A stretch of 64,000 nucleotides of DNA from Gemella massiliensis (lineage in GTDB: Bacteria; Bacillota; Bacilli; Staphylococcales; Gemellaceae), in the NCBI RefSeq assembly GCF_900120125.1, contig NZ_LT635546.1:650390-714389 (forward strand), read 5' to 3'. Below the pieces are notes generated by a model that was given only the letters and a program-made list of their open reading frames with translations, was not told where the DNA came from and made no database searches. Made by a program: the position numbers and the translations under genes. Position 1 is the first letter of the stretch. The number at the start of each line of letters is the position of its first letter. Below are positions 52,130 to 62,664 of the stretch, one piece after another.

Positions 52130-55100
52130 TAGTTATATTCTCCTTTCTCTACTATATCCTTTAATTCCAACTCTAATATATAGCTAATACCTTTTTCTTT
52201 CATTGTAACACCATAAAGTTTATCCATAACTTCCATTGTTCCTCGTCTATGAGTAATTATCAAAAATTGATTATTAGTAGAATAAATTTTTAAAAACTTC
52301 GAAAATCTATTTACATTTTCCTCATCCAACGCAGCCTCCACCTCATCTAATACAACAAATGGTGGATTTTTCACTTTTAATATTGCAAATAATAAGCTAA
52401 TTGCTGTTAACGATTTTTCGCCGCCGGAAAGTAACGAAAGATTTTGTAATTTTTTCCCGGGCGGTGATGCTTCAATTACAATTCCGGTATTTAATATATC
52501 ATTCGGAGTTTCTAATGACATATTTGCATATCCACCTTTGAATAATTCCTTAAATATCTTATTAAAATTTTCTGTCACTTGAACAAAAGTTCCTAAAAAT
52601 CTTTCTTTTACTTCTTTATCTATTTCTATAATTGTTTTCTCAAGTTTTTCTTTAGCATCGATTAAATCTGTAATTTGCTCGCTATAAAAATCGTAGCGTT
52701 CTTTAATCTCCTCAAATTCTATTATTGCATTCATATTTACATTTCCAAGATTAAGTATATTTTTTTTCAGGTTTTCCACCTCATTTTTATAAATATGAAT
52801 ATTCAATCTATCTTCTTCACCGAGTTTTTCCTTTACACTTTCATATGTTACATTGTAATTAGAAATCAGATTTTCCAAAAATTCATCAATTTTCACTTCT
52901 ATTTTTGTTTGAGAAATAGTTAGTTGCTCAAAATGAAATGTTTTTTCCTTAAGTTTCTCATTATTAACTTGTTGTTCTTGTGTAATTTCTTTTTCCTTTT
53001 TAAACAAATCACTTTTCTCAAAATCTAAATCTGTCAATAAACCTTTTATCATATCCAATTTATCATTATATTCAATAATAAGGTTACTATTGTTTTCGAA
53101 AATTTCTTTTTCTTCTTCAACACTAAGTATCTCAGTTTTCTTAGAAATTTCTAATTTTTCCAGCTGCTCATCTATATCTATAATATCAGCAGTTAAATTT
53201 TCTATAGTTTCATTTGAGTACTTTAAAGTTTCTGCTATTTTTGATTTTTCTATTTTAAGCTTTGCTATTTTTTCTAAATATTCATTTTCTTCAAGTTCTA
53301 CATTTTCCCTTTTTAATTTTTCTTTTTCTAATTCAACGCTCAATTCTTTTAAAGTTATTCTTGTTTCTTTTAGTTTTTTAACTAAAAACGAAATATTTTC
53401 AAATTCACTATCTGTATTTTTATATCTTAATAATTTTTTCTTATTTATTTCAATATTGGCATTTAGAGGTATTAATTCATTTTTCAAATGTTCTATCTTC
53501 AGTTCTGTTTCCTTTTGTTTCAGATTTAAATCTGATTTTTTTTGCTTTTCATTATCTATCTTAACTACTATTTCTCTGTTCAAGTTTACTATGTTTTCAT
53601 ATTTTGCAGTTAATGTTTCAATTTTTGAATTTATTTTTATCAAATTATTTTCTAACTCTTCTAATTCTGAATTAGTTTTTATAAGAGAATTACTATTTTT
53701 GTTAACAGCCCCACCGGTAATAGAACCACCACTATTAATTACTTGCCCGTCAAGGGTAATAATACGATTTTTAAAACCTATTTTTCTTGCAATGCGATTC
53801 GCATTATCAATATTATCCACAACGATAACTAACCCTAACAAATAGGAAATTATGTTTTTATAACAATCATCTGCCTTAACCAATTCTTCTGCTATATTAA
53901 TAAAACCCTCTTCATTAACAAGAATCTTATAAATATCTCTATTTATCACTTTTGACTTAATATTATTTAACGGTAAAAATGTAACCCTACCCTTATTAGT
54001 TTTCTTTAATTGTTCTATACATTTTTTAGCAACATTTTCATTATCAACAACAATATTTTGTTGAGAATATCCCAATGCCATATCCAAAGCGATTGCGTAT
54101 TCATTATCAATTGTCATTATATTAGCAACACTATTATGAATACCGGAGATTATATCTTTATTGGTCAAAATTTCTTTAACACCAATATTGTAAAAACTAA
54201 GATTATTAATTTGATCCTCTAAAAATTTTTTGCGATTTATCAAATTACTATGAAAACTATATCCTGTTTTTAACTGTTCATCAAATTGTTTTTCTTCTTC
54301 TAAATATTGAATGTTTTTACTAAGTAGTTTTGAAGTAATTTCATCATGCTCTTTTAATTTGTTATTTATACTTCCTAAATCATCAATTAGCACAGAAAGA
54401 TTATGATTTTTTTCTTTGTAACTCTTTTCCAAAGTTTCAATTTCACTAACTAAATTTTTATAATTTTCATCAAAATTTTCAAAATCTCTTTTTGCTGTTT
54501 CTATACTATTTTCTAATTTTGTTTCTTCTATGGTAAGGCTGTAATATTTATCTTTAATATCTTCTATATTTTGTGTTATTATTTCTGATATATTATTATC
54601 TTTATTTTCTAACTTGGAAATTTCTAAAGACAGTTTTTTTATTTTCTCCAATAATTCGCTTTCCGTTAATTTTCTCTCTTTTAGTTTAATTTCAAAATTT
54701 TTCTTTCTTGTCCTCAAATATTCTTCATCTTGTTCCAATTTTTCAGTTCTAAGATTTCTGTTGTTTTTTCGTTCCTCGATAACTCTCAGTTCTGACTGAG
54801 TACTTTCTCTTTTTTGAACTAATTCCAATTCCTCGTTATGATACTTTAAATATGTCTTATCTAAATACATCAAACTATTTTTATTATATTCTAAATTCTT
54901 TATTAATTCATTTTGCTTTTTTTCAAAGATTTCTTTTTCGTTTTGAACATTAGCTTTTTCATTTAATATTTTTTTTAATTTTTTGTTGTACTCATCAATA
55001 TTATAAATATTAATCAAAATATCCTTTTTTTCAAGTTCTTTAGTATATGCTAAATAATTTTCAGTTTTATTTTTTTGTTCTTCCAACGTTATATAACGTT

Positions 55101-55677
55101 CTTTTATTTCTGAAAAAATATCATTTAGCCGATTAATATTATCCGTTGTTTTTTCAAGTTTTGTGTTAGTTTCTTTCTTCTTATTTTTATACTTTAACAC
55201 ACCGGATGCTTCTTCAATTATAGCTCGTCTGTCAATCGGTTTTGAAGATATAATATCCTCCACTTTCCCTTGCGTGATAATACTGTAACTTTCTTTGTTA
55301 ATACCGAAATCAAGATACAAATCACTAATATCTTTCAGTTTAGCTCTTTTATTATCAATAAAATATTCACTATCCCCGTTACGATACAAACGTCGTTTTA
55401 TTTCTCTATTACTCTGTTCATTACTAAAAGTCAGTGAAACTTCTGCGAAATTTTTCTTTTTAGCTTGTTCTGTTCCTGAAAAGATAACATCTTTCATGCT
55501 ACTACCACGTAAATTTTTAGCCGATTGTTCTCCTAGTACCCATCTAATAGCATCAATGATATTACTTTTTCCAGAACCATTCGGGCCTACAACACCTATC
55601 AAATTGTTATCAAATTTGAATATTGTTTTACCCTGAAATGATTTAAAACCCGTTATTTCAACTTGTGATAATTTCAT
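52129..55677 (-). CDS. smc: Chromosome segregation protein SMC
   Basis: An 1182-residue SMC ATPase that with ScpAB organises the chromosome. The N-terminal Walker A is GPNGSGKSN (32-40), followed by a long coiled coil, a hinge around residues 500-660 with SGGSITGGAVN, a second coiled coil, and the C-terminal signature LSLLSGGEKSLTAISLLFA plus Walker B PPFVVLDEVEAALD. The order rnc-smc-ftsY is the usual Bacilli one. Several long opposite-strand frames are low-complexity shadows of the coiled coil. Confidence 0.97.
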   Translation of the reverse strand: MKLSQVEITGFKSFQGKTIFKFDNNLIGVVGPNGSGKSNIIDAIRWVLGEQSAKNLRGSSMKDVIFSGTEQAKKKNFAEVSLTFSNEQSNREIKRRLYRNGDSEYFIDNKRAKLKDISDLYLDFGINKESYSIITQGKVEDIISSKPIDRRAIIEEASGVLKYKNKKKETNTKLEKTTDNINRLNDIFSEIKERYITLEEQKNKTENYLAYTKELEKKDILINIYNIDEYNKKLKKILNEKANVQNEKEIFEKKQNELIKNLEYNKNSLMYLDKTYLKYHNEELELVQKRESTQSELRVIEERKNNRNLRTEKLEQDEEYLRTRKKNFEIKLKERKLTESELLEKIKKLSLEISKLENKDNNISEIITQNIEDIKDKYYSLTIEETKLENSIETAKRDFENFDENYKNLVSEIETLEKSYKEKNHNLSVLIDDLGSINNKLKEHDEITSKLLSKNIQYLEEEKQFDEQLKTGYSFHSNLINRKKFLEDQINNLSFYNIGVKEILTNKDIISGIHNSVANIMTIDNEYAIALDMALGYSQQNIVVDNENVAKKCIEQLKKTNKGRVTFLPLNNIKSKVINRDIYKILVNEEGFINIAEELVKADDCYKNIISYLLGLVIVVDNIDNANRIARKIGFKNRIITLDGQVINSGGSITGGAVNKNSNSLIKTNSELEELENNLIKINSKIETLTAKYENIVNLNREIVVKIDNEKQKKSDLNLKQKETELKIEHLKNELIPLNANIEINKKKLLRYKNTDSEFENISFLVKKLKETRITLKELSVELEKEKLKRENVELEENEYLEKIAKLKIEKSKIAETLKYSNETIENLTADIIDIDEQLEKLEISKKTEILSVEEEKEIFENNSNLIIEYNDKLDMIKGLLTDLDFEKSDLFKKEKEITQEQQVNNEKLKEKTFHFEQLTISQTKIEVKIDEFLENLISNYNVTYESVKEKLGEEDRLNIHIYKNEVENLKKNILNLGNVNMNAIIEFEEIKERYDFYSEQITDLIDAKEKLEKTIIEIDKEVKERFLGTFVQVTENFNKIFKELFKGGYANMSLETPNDILNTGIVIEASPPGKKLQNLSLLSGGEKSLTAISLLFAILKVKNPPFVVLDEVEAALDEENVNRFSKFLKIYSTNNQFLIITHRRGTMEVMDKLYGVTMKEKGISYILELELKDIVEKGEYN

Positions 55678-55698
55678 ATCCTACCTCCTTTCTTTTTA

Positions 55699-56409
55699 TT
55701 ACCGTACTTCTCCTAATTTTTTCAGTGCTTGCTTAGCTGCCTGTTGTTCAGATTCTTTTTTCGTTTTTGCACTACCAATTCCAAAATTTTCCCCTTCAAT
55801 AGTAACACTGCTAGTAAAAGTTTTTAAATGTGATGGTCCGCTGGAATCTATTACTTTGTATTCTATCGTTCCCATTTTTTCTCTCGATATAAATTCTTGT
55901 AATATAGTTTTATAATCAACAAAGCTGTGATATTCGTAATCCTTTACTTCCGTATATAGAGTATTTTCTAAAAACACCCTGACAGAACTTAAATTAGTTT
56001 CTAAATATAATGCTCCTGTAAAAGATTCAAATATATCAGCAAGCAGGGCAGGACGTGTTCTTCCACCCATTTTTTCTTCACCTTTTCCCAGAAAAATACA
56101 TTTATCTAAACCTAAAGATAAGGCATATTTAACTAATGTTTTTTCACAAACAATAGAAGCTCTCAGTTTGGTAAGTTCACCCTCCGACAATGTAGGAAAT
56201 TTTTTAAATAAAAACTCACTTGTGACAACTTCTACAACAGCATCTCCTAAAAATTCTAAACGTTCATAACTAATATGTTTAGCGAACCTGTGTTCATTAG
56301 TATATGATGAATGTGAAAATGCCATTTTAAAATTTTTGCCATACCGTAGATTAAAATTAAATTCTGAATTTAAATTCAATAATAACTGTTTTATTCGTTT
56401 TTCTTGCAT
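55699..56409 (-). CDS. rnc: Ribonuclease III
   Basis: Double-strand-specific RNase that matures rRNA and cuts structured RNAs. The 236 residues contain the catalytic signature ERLEFLGDAVVEV (about 44-56) with its Glu/Asp metal ligands, a second acidic site around ADIFESFTGALY, and a C-terminal double-stranded-RNA-binding domain (about 165-234). It is 21 bases upstream of smc. Confidence 0.96.
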   Translation of the reverse strand: MQEKRIKQLLLNLNSEFNFNLRYGKNFKMAFSHSSYTNEHRFAKHISYERLEFLGDAVVEVVTSEFLFKKFPTLSEGELTKLRASIVCEKTLVKYALSLGLDKCIFLGKGEEKMGGRTRPALLADIFESFTGALYLETNLSSVRVFLENTLYTEVKDYEYHSFVDYKTILQEFISREKMGTIEYKVIDSSGPSHLKTFTSSVTIEGENFGIGSAKTKKESEQQAAKQALKKLGEVR

Positions 56410-56433
56410 ATTATTCTCCTTTCTGCTATTTTG

Positions 56434-56473
56434 AATATTGGAATGAAATACAATTATTCTTCATTCCAATATT
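56434..56473 (-). terminator. Terminator of lepA-hemW
   Basis: A perfect 14-bp stem AATATTGGAATGAA (56434-56447) with 56460-56473, 12-nt loop, 5 bases after the hemW stop and before rnc. Confidence 0.8.
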
Positions 56474-56477
56474 ACTA

Positions 56478-57611
56478 TCAATCAAGTAAAAAATCTGAAA
56501 ATACATCATTACCGTAAAATAGCCCTTTATTGGTAAGGCGAAGATGCCCATCTATAACTTCCAAATATCCTCGCTTAATATTATTTTTATATGCAGCGGG
56601 AAACACCTCATCAATATTACTACCATAATGTTCTTTAAAGTATTTCATATCAACACCGTCAAGTAATCTAAGACCTAAAAACATTTCTTCTTCAAGATGT
56701 TCCTTTAAAGATACAATATTTTCTTCACGTCTAGCATGACCTTTTCTTTCTATGCTGTCAATATAAAATTTTAACGCTCCTTGATTTGCATAACGAACAC
56801 CGGCTACATACCCATGAGCTCCGGCACCAAGCCCATAATATTCTAAATTACGCCAATAATTACTGTTATGAATACTTTCATGGCCTTTTTTAGCAAAATT
56901 ACTAATTTCATATTGCTTATAGCCATTAGCCGTTAAATAATCAATAACGGCACGATACATTTTCTCTTCTGTTTCATTAGTCGGCAGTATAACCTTTTTA
57001 TCCCGAACTTGATTATATAATTTGGTTTTTTGTTCCAAAATCAAAGAATAACATGATACGTGGCTAATATTATAATCTAATATCTTTTTCATACTGCTAT
57101 ATAAATCTTCCATAGTTTGCTTAGGTAACGAAAACATTAAATCAACGTTAATATTTTCTATATTATATTTTTTGCAGTTAGCAATAGCCGTATCTACATC
57201 GTCAGCAACATGACCGCGTCCTAAGATTTTTAACAATTCATTATTAAAAGTTTGTACTCCCATACTAACACGATTTACACCATAGTTTTTTATCAATGCC
57301 ACGCGAGAATCCGTCAAATCTTCCGGATTCGCCTCAAATGTAAATTCTGTTAATTCTTGTGGAATTTTTTTCCTTAATGCTGTGAGTATGCGATGCAGTT
57401 GCTCATTATTCAAAGCACTTGGTGTCCCACCACCGATATAAACTGTTTCTATATTTTTTACGTTCGGCATATTATTAATCTCTATTATTAAGCAATCAAT
57501 ATATTTGTCAACAGGTTGGCGTTGAATATAAAATTTATTAAAATCACAATATGAACAGATATACTTACAAAACGGTATGTGTATATAAACTCCTCTAGGT
57601 GTGATTCTCAT
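56478..57611 (-). CDS. hemW: Radical-SAM heme chaperone HemW (formerly annotated HemN-like)
   Basis: A radical SAM protein of 377 residues. The 4Fe-4S ligands are Cys15, Cys19 and Cys22 in HIPFCKYICSYCDF. It lacks the fourth N-terminal features of true coproporphyrinogen dehydrogenase HemN, and members of this group bind and insert heme. The start overlaps the lepA stop (TAATG). It is one of the few genes in the window ended by TGA. Confidence 0.93.
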   Translation of the reverse strand: MRITPRGVYIHIPFCKYICSYCDFNKFYIQRQPVDKYIDCLIIEINNMPNVKNIETVYIGGGTPSALNNEQLHRILTALRKKIPQELTEFTFEANPEDLTDSRVALIKNYGVNRVSMGVQTFNNELLKILGRGHVADDVDTAIANCKKYNIENINVDLMFSLPKQTMEDLYSSMKKILDYNISHVSCYSLILEQKTKLYNQVRDKKVILPTNETEEKMYRAVIDYLTANGYKQYEISNFAKKGHESIHNSNYWRNLEYYGLGAGAHGYVAGVRYANQGALKFYIDSIERKGHARREENIVSLKEHLEEEMFLGLRLLDGVDMKYFKEHYGSNIDEVFPAAYKNNIKRGYLEVIDGHLRLTNKGLFYGNDVFSDFLLD

Positions 57612-59428
57612 TATTCTTCATCCATTTTTAAAACTGCCATAAAAGCATCTTGGGGTACTTCTACGCTACCTACAGCTTTCATACGTTCTTTACCTTTTTT
57701 CTGTTTTTCTAACAGCTTACGTTTTCTACTAATGTCACCACCATAACATTTTGCAAGAACATTTTTACGCATCGCCTTAATAGTTTCACGAGAGATAATC
57801 TTATTACCAATAGCTGCCTGAATAGGAATTTCAAACTGCTGTTTTGGAATTAATTTTTTAAGTTTTTCTACAATTACTCTACCACGCTGGTAAGCAAACT
57901 CTCTATGAACAATGAAACTTAAAGCATCAACTTGTTCACCATTTAAAAGAATATCCATTTTTACAAGATTGCTGTCTTTATATCCTGTTAATTCATAATC
58001 AAATGATGCATATCCTTTTGTATTAGATTTTAACTGATCAAAGAAATCAAAAACAATTTCTGATAGCGGAATATCATAAGTAATATTTACTCTCGTATCG
58101 TCAATATATTCCATATTTAAGAAAATACCACGTTTTTTTTGGCATAAATCCATTACCGCCCCAACATAATCATTTGGAACCATAATACTTGCCTTGACAA
58201 ATGGCTCTGTAATTTTATTAATTTTTTGTGGATCCGGCATTTCTGACGGATTTGAAACATCAATCATCGTACCGTCGGTTTGTTCAACCTTATAAATAAC
58301 CGATGGTGCCGTTGCAATAATATCAATATTAAATTCACGCTCTATACGTTCTTGAATAATTTCCATATGTAACATTCCTAAAAATCCACATCTAAAACCA
58401 AATCCAAGTGCTTGAGATGTTTCAGCTTCATATTGTAATGCCGAATCATTAAGTTCTAATTTTTCCAATGCCTCACGTAAATCATTATACTTAGCTGAAT
58501 CTATAGGATATAATCCACAAAATACCATAGGATTTAATTTCCTATAGCCCGGCAATGCTGATTTAGCCGGATTATTTGCCAATGTAATTGTATCCCCAAC
58601 TCGTGTTTCACTAACATTTTTAATTGAAGCACAAATAAATCCTACATCGCCGGCTGTCAATTCCTCAACAATCTGTTCTTTAGGTGTGTGAATTCCAACC
58701 TCTGTTACTTCAAAGACACCTCCGGTTGCCATCATTTTAATTTTATCACCAACTTTTACCGTACCGTTTTTTATACGTACAGAAACAATGACCCCACGGT
58801 ATGCGTCATATAGAGAATCAAAGATAAGTGCTTGTAACGGCTCATCGGCATCCCCGGTTGGAGCCGGTATATATTCGACGATTTGTTCAAGTATCTCATC
58901 AATACCTATTCCCGCTTTAGCAGAGGCAAGAACTATATCATCGGTTGGTAGCCCTATTACATCTTCAATCTCATGTTTTACTCTTTCCGGATCTGCTGCC
59001 GGTAAATCAATTTTATTTATTATGGGTATTATTTCCAAGTTGTTATCCAACGCTAAGTACACGTTAGCTAATGTTTGAGCCTCAATTCCCTGAGCGGCAT
59101 CAACAACCAAAATAGCTCCCTCACAAGCCGCTAATGATCTTGATACTTCATAAGTAAAATCGACATGCCCCGGTGTATCAATTAAATGAAAGATATATTC
59201 TTCGCCATTCTTTGCTGTATATCTCAACTGAACTGCATTTAGTTTTATCGTTATTCCACGTTCACGTTCGATATCCATTGAATCAAGTAACTGTGCTTTC
59301 ATCTCTCGACTTTCTATTGCTTTAGTTTTTTCTAAAATTCTATCCGCAAGTGTTGATTTTCCATGATCAATATGCGCAATAATAGAAAAATTTCTAATCT
59401 TCTTTTGTCTTTCGTTTCTTTTGTTCAT
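57611..59428 (-). CDS. lepA: Elongation factor 4 (LepA)
   Basis: A ribosome-bound translational GTPase of 605 residues. G1 is [13 protein letters not shown] (about 18-30), G3 [15 protein letters not shown]4 [10 protein letters not shown]; the LepA-specific C-terminal domain ends with [20 protein letters not shown] and [11 protein letters not shown]. It pairs with hemW by a one-base overlap, as in many Bacilli. Confidence 0.97.
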   Translation of the reverse strand: MNKRNERQKKIRNFSIIAHIDHGKSTLADRILEKTKAIESREMKAQLLDSMDIERERGITIKLNAVQLRYTAKNGEEYIFHLIDTPGHVDFTYEVSRSLAACEGAILVVDAAQGIEAQTLANVYLALDNNLEIIPIINKIDLPAADPERVKHEIEDVIGLPTDDIVLASAKAGIGIDEILEQIVEYIPAPTGDADEPLQALIFDSLYDAYRGVIVSVRIKNGTVKVGDKIKMMATGGVFEVTEVGIHTPKEQIVEELTAGDVGFICASIKNVSETRVGDTITLANNPAKSALPGYRKLNPMVFCGLYPIDSAKYNDLREALEKLELNDSALQYEAETSQALGFGFRCGFLGMLHMEIIQERIEREFNIDIIATAPSVIYKVEQTDGTMIDVSNPSEMPDPQKINKITEPFVKASIMVPNDYVGAVMDLCQKKRGIFLNMEYIDDTRVNITYDIPLSEIVFDFFDQLKSNTKGYASFDYELTGYKDSNLVKMDILLNGEQVDALSFIVHREFAYQRGRVIVEKLKKLIPKQQFEIPIQAAIGNKIISRETIKAMRKNVLAKCYGGDISRKRKLLEKQKKGKERMKAVGSVEVPQDAFMAVLKMDEE

Positions 59429-59441
59429 CCTATTCTTCCTT

Positions 59442-60227
59442 CTACAAATCTTTTGTTTCTAAAAAGTTTTTCACATCATAATAAGAGAAACCATCCCTTA
59501 CCAATTTTTCAATGATTTTTTGTTTCAGCATATAACCTTCATACCTATTTAAATAATTACGATAAGCACGATTAAAATAAGTTTCTAATACATCATTTTC
59601 ATCAACATCTTCGTAATCTTCAAAAAATATGTCAAATACCTTTCTAATTATATCAAAAGAATAACCATTTGTATAAAGTTTATGCGTTATTTTTTGAATT
59701 TTTTTATTTTTCGACTCTCTTTTCGCATTAAATTCACGCTCTATTATGCGATAAAGTGTATCAATCATACGCTCTTCAGTACAAATTTTTTGAATATTCT
59801 CTTCAACAACTTCCTTATTAAGACCTTTACCTAAAAGTTTCCTTTTTATCCAATAGGGGCCTTTTTTATTAAGATTAAAATAATCGGTAACAGCTGCCTC
59901 AATATAATAAATATCATTTATATATCCCATCACTTTTAAACGCTCAATTACCTCGTCTATTATATCAGAAACTATTTCCTTTTTCTCAAGATATTCTCGC
60001 ATATCCCGTTCTGTTCTTAAACCGTAATTTAAGTAATTTATAGCTTTAGTATATGCTTTTTCTATATTCTCATGTGATAATATTTCTTTAAGCTGCTCTC
60101 CGGACAATTCTATTTTTTTTATCAAACCATATTTTATTACTGTTTCTTCTGATACATAAAAATGTTTCCCATTATCCAATTCAATTTTGTATTTGATTTT
60201 TAATTTTGTTATATTCTCTATTTTCAA
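59442..60227 (-). CDS. recX: RecA regulator RecX
   Basis: A helical protein of 261 residues that modulates RecA filaments. It shows the three-helix repeats of the family, with [14 protein letters not shown] (about 72-85), [30 protein letters not shown] (middle) and the C-terminal [13 protein letters not shown]. Length matches staphylococcal RecX. It ends 13 bases before lepA. Confidence 0.9.
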   Translation of the reverse strand: MKIENITKLKIKYKIELDNGKHFYVSEETVIKYGLIKKIELSGEQLKEILSHENIEKAYTKAINYLNYGLRTERDMREYLEKKEIVSDIIDEVIERLKVMGYINDIYYIEAAVTDYFNLNKKGPYWIKRKLLGKGLNKEVVEENIQKICTEERMIDTLYRIIEREFNAKRESKNKKIQKITHKLYTNGYSFDIIRKVFDIFFEDYEDVDENDVLETYFNRAYRNYLNRYEGYMLKQKIIEKLVRDGFSYYDVKNFLETKDL

Positions 60228-60300
60228 TTTTCTACCTACTTAAAAATTATTTACTTTATTACATAAAAAATTATTTTTTCTGAACTGGTCAAAAATAAAT

Positions 60301-60347
60301 TTCACAACATAAACCACATATCTATTATATCAGATTTATGTTGTGAA
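60301..60347 (-). terminator. Terminator of dnaB-dnaI
   Basis: A perfect 13-bp stem TTCACAACATAAA (60301-60313) with 60335-60347, 54 bases after the dnaI stop, followed by a T-rich stretch on the minus strand. Confidence 0.75.
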
Positions 60348-60400
60348 TATCTATTTTTGTTAATATTTTATTTTTAAATCATGTAACAACTCTAATATTT

Positions 60401-61285
60401 TTAGTTATATAATTCTCTTTCATTTTGTCCTTTTAATAAAAGCGGGGTACTAAGAGATTTAATTCTTTCTACTATACGTAATGCTTTAGTTTGATCTACC
60501 GAATTTTTGGTTTTAGATAACACTGCCAACAAATCCGAAAATGAAAGATTAGATGAGAAAAACGTAGGTAAATTTTCTGCTTCTCTGTAGTTAATTATCG
60601 GTCCTAAGATTTCATCTCTTATAAACTCTGTAATATTTTCCGCACCTATATCATCTATTATTAAAATTTTTTCTGCTCGGATAATATCTATATACTGTTC
60701 ATATTCATTATTACTAATCTTTGTTTTTATTTTTCTTACAAATTCGGGATAATAAATAATGGCAGGTTCTATTCCGTTTTCTTTAAAATGATTATATATA
60801 CATCCCATAAAGTATGTTTTCCCAACTCCTGTAGATCCGTATATATACAATCCTTTCATATTTACTTCGTTTAAAATTGAATTACATATTCTTATGCACT
60901 CAATGGCAACCTTTGCTTTTTCCTTATTTTTAGACAAATTTTCAAAAGTATAAGTTAAAATTTTTGACGGCACAAATTCTGTCTTAATTTTACTATTCAA
61001 TTGCAAACTTTGTCTGTAATTTCTATATTCATCAGTTTCATTGTAAGTAATATAAACTTTATTATCTCTGTATAGTAATTTTGGAATATGGTTTAAATCT
61101 AAATTTTTATCTTTTGAAATATAATATTGATAGAATATTTCGTGATTTTTCTCTATATCTTCAAGCGTAAAATAATTTTCTTTTATAAACTTTATTATTT
61201 CTTTATCACTAAGGACTTTTTCAGAAATAAATTTTTTATAACTTTCTTCTGTATTTGTTAATAGCACATTAGATAATTTCTTCAT
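60401..61285 (-). CDS. dnaI: Primosomal protein DnaI, helicase loader
   Basis: An AAA+ ATPase of 294 residues that loads the replicative helicase. Walker A is GSTGVGKT (150-157), Walker B ILIIDDIGAE, sensor SSNLSFSDL and arginine-finger region RIVERIKSL. The N-terminal domain is recognisable by length and NHIPKLLYRDNKVY, but the Cys-rich zinc motif seen in Bacillus and Staphylococcus DnaI is absent. The ATG overlaps the dnaB stop as ATGA. Confidence 0.92.
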   Translation of the reverse strand: MKKLSNVLLTNTEESYKKFISEKVLSDKEIIKFIKENYFTLEDIEKNHEIFYQYYISKDKNLDLNHIPKLLYRDNKVYITYNETDEYRNYRQSLQLNSKIKTEFVPSKILTYTFENLSKNKEKAKVAIECIRICNSILNEVNMKGLYIYGSTGVGKTYFMGCIYNHFKENGIEPAIIYYPEFVRKIKTKISNNEYEQYIDIIRAEKILIIDDIGAENITEFIRDEILGPIINYREAENLPTFFSSNLSFSDLLAVLSKTKNSVDQTKALRIVERIKSLSTPLLLKGQNERELYN

Positions 61286-62664
61286 TTATTATCCCCCTTT
61301 TTATATAATTCCGCCAACATTTTTTTATAAGCATCTTCATCTTCCGAGGTTACAGTTCTTACTGAAATATTATTATCAGTAGCTGATAAATTTTCTATTC
61401 TATCCTTAAAGTATTCAGGAACCGGTGCCGTATACAAATCACTTTGTTTTTGATTTTTAATATAGTCACGTTTTTTATTATTTTTAGAAGATTTTTTTCT
61501 ATTATCTCGAATTCTTCTGGCATAATTTATAGCATCTCTCGCCCCAAGTAGTTTTTGTGAAGACCAAGAGCTTGCTATAGCATCAATGTAATTTTTATGA
61601 GGTACACCATCCCCATTACTTTCTGATATTGCATAATCCAATAAAATATTTAAAACTCCTGTCGGAAAATTATATTTATTTTGTATTTCGACTATAGATT
61701 TTGCATTAGCTTCTGATAAAATTATTCCGCGTTGCTTATTAAGGTATTCTACATAGTTTATATTATCTACCTCTTTTATAAACTTCTCCTCTCTTGTCAA
61801 TTCCTCTTTTACATCTTCTTCTAATAATTTTTTATTAATCATTTTGTTAAGTATAGGGATTTCCTGTTTTCTGACATTAATAAATAATTGAAGTAAATAA
61901 TCCTTCAATAAATTCATATCTAAACTCATTGTTCCGCTCGAAGTATTTACACTTTTTTCTATAGCTTTTGCCATATCGTTCGGTGTTACTTTATATAAAT
62001 GCGCCAAACCTAAAATAGAACTTTTTATTGACTTATCATCAAGTAACTCGCTCAAATAGCTATTTGCCAATAAGTAATTTAATTTAGAAAAATCAAAATA
62101 ATATTCGTCAAAGTTAGGAGTGTCGGTTGCCGTTTTTTCTAACATATTTTCGAAGCTATAATCATCTAAATTTTCTAAAGTAAACACTTCCGAAAACTTA
62201 GCAGTTAAATTCTCGAAATTTTTAAAATTAAGTTTATTATTACCATATTTATTTTTAATATCATTATATTGCTTTAATCCAATAGTATTTTCAAGTAGTT
62301 GGTCAAGAGCAGGTATTTCAAAAAATTCATTAAAATCTAACGCACTTCTTATTTTATACAAATACTGATTTACTCCATCGCTATTTATAAAATATGTATA
62401 GAGTAAGCCTATCGCTTCCAGCTTTTTTCGTGCAATATTGAATTTTGTACTATCCAACATTAAATTATCAAAAATGTCATAATGTAAAAAGTTGCCGGAA
62501 ATATTTTTATCACCTGTTATTTTTGTACCCAAAAATTGATACAGTCGCACCGCCTCACTTCCTATAAGTGGAAGATACAGCAAATTAAGTTCTCTCGTTC
62601 TTAAAGAAATATCAAAATCGTTATATACACAATAAAAATCTTTTGAGGTTAACTTATTTTCCAT
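61282..62664 (-). CDS. dnaB: Replication initiation and membrane attachment protein DnaB
   Basis: A 460-residue helicase-loading protein specific to low-GC Firmicutes (not the E. coli DnaB helicase). It starts with LTSKDFYCVYNDFDIS-type N-terminal winged-helix sequence and has the DnaD/DnaB2 domain near the C-terminus (IVEIQNKYNFPTGVLNILLDYAISES, then the YIDAIASSW helix). Stop TGA overlaps the dnaI start. It overlaps the preceding unknown gene by 11 bases. Confidence 0.92.
   Translation of the reverse strand: MENKLTSKDFYCVYNDFDISLRTRELNLLYLPLIGSEAVRLYQFLGTKITGDKNISGNFLHYDIFDNLMLDSTKFNIARKKLEAIGLLYTYFINSDGVNQYLYKIRSALDFNEFFEIPALDQLLENTIGLKQYNDIKNKYGNNKLNFKNFENLTAKFSEVFTLENLDDYSFENMLEKTATDTPNFDEYYFDFSKLNYLLANSYLSELLDDKSIKSSILGLAHLYKVTPNDMAKAIEKSVNTSSGTMSLDMNLLKDYLLQLFINVRKQEIPILNKMINKKLLEEDVKEELTREEKFIKEVDNINYVEYLNKQRGIILSEANAKSIVEIQNKYNFPTGVLNILLDYAISESNGDGVPHKNYIDAIASSWSSQKLLGARDAINYARRIRDNRKKSSKNNKKRDYIKNQKQSDLYTAPVPEYFKDRIENLSATDNNISVRTVTSEDEDAYKKMLAELYKKGDNK

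Noticed and set aside
53090..53845. 251-codon open frame opposite smc
   Set aside because: Low-complexity Phe/Ser-rich antisense shadow of the AT-rich coiled-coil codons, with no ribosome site.
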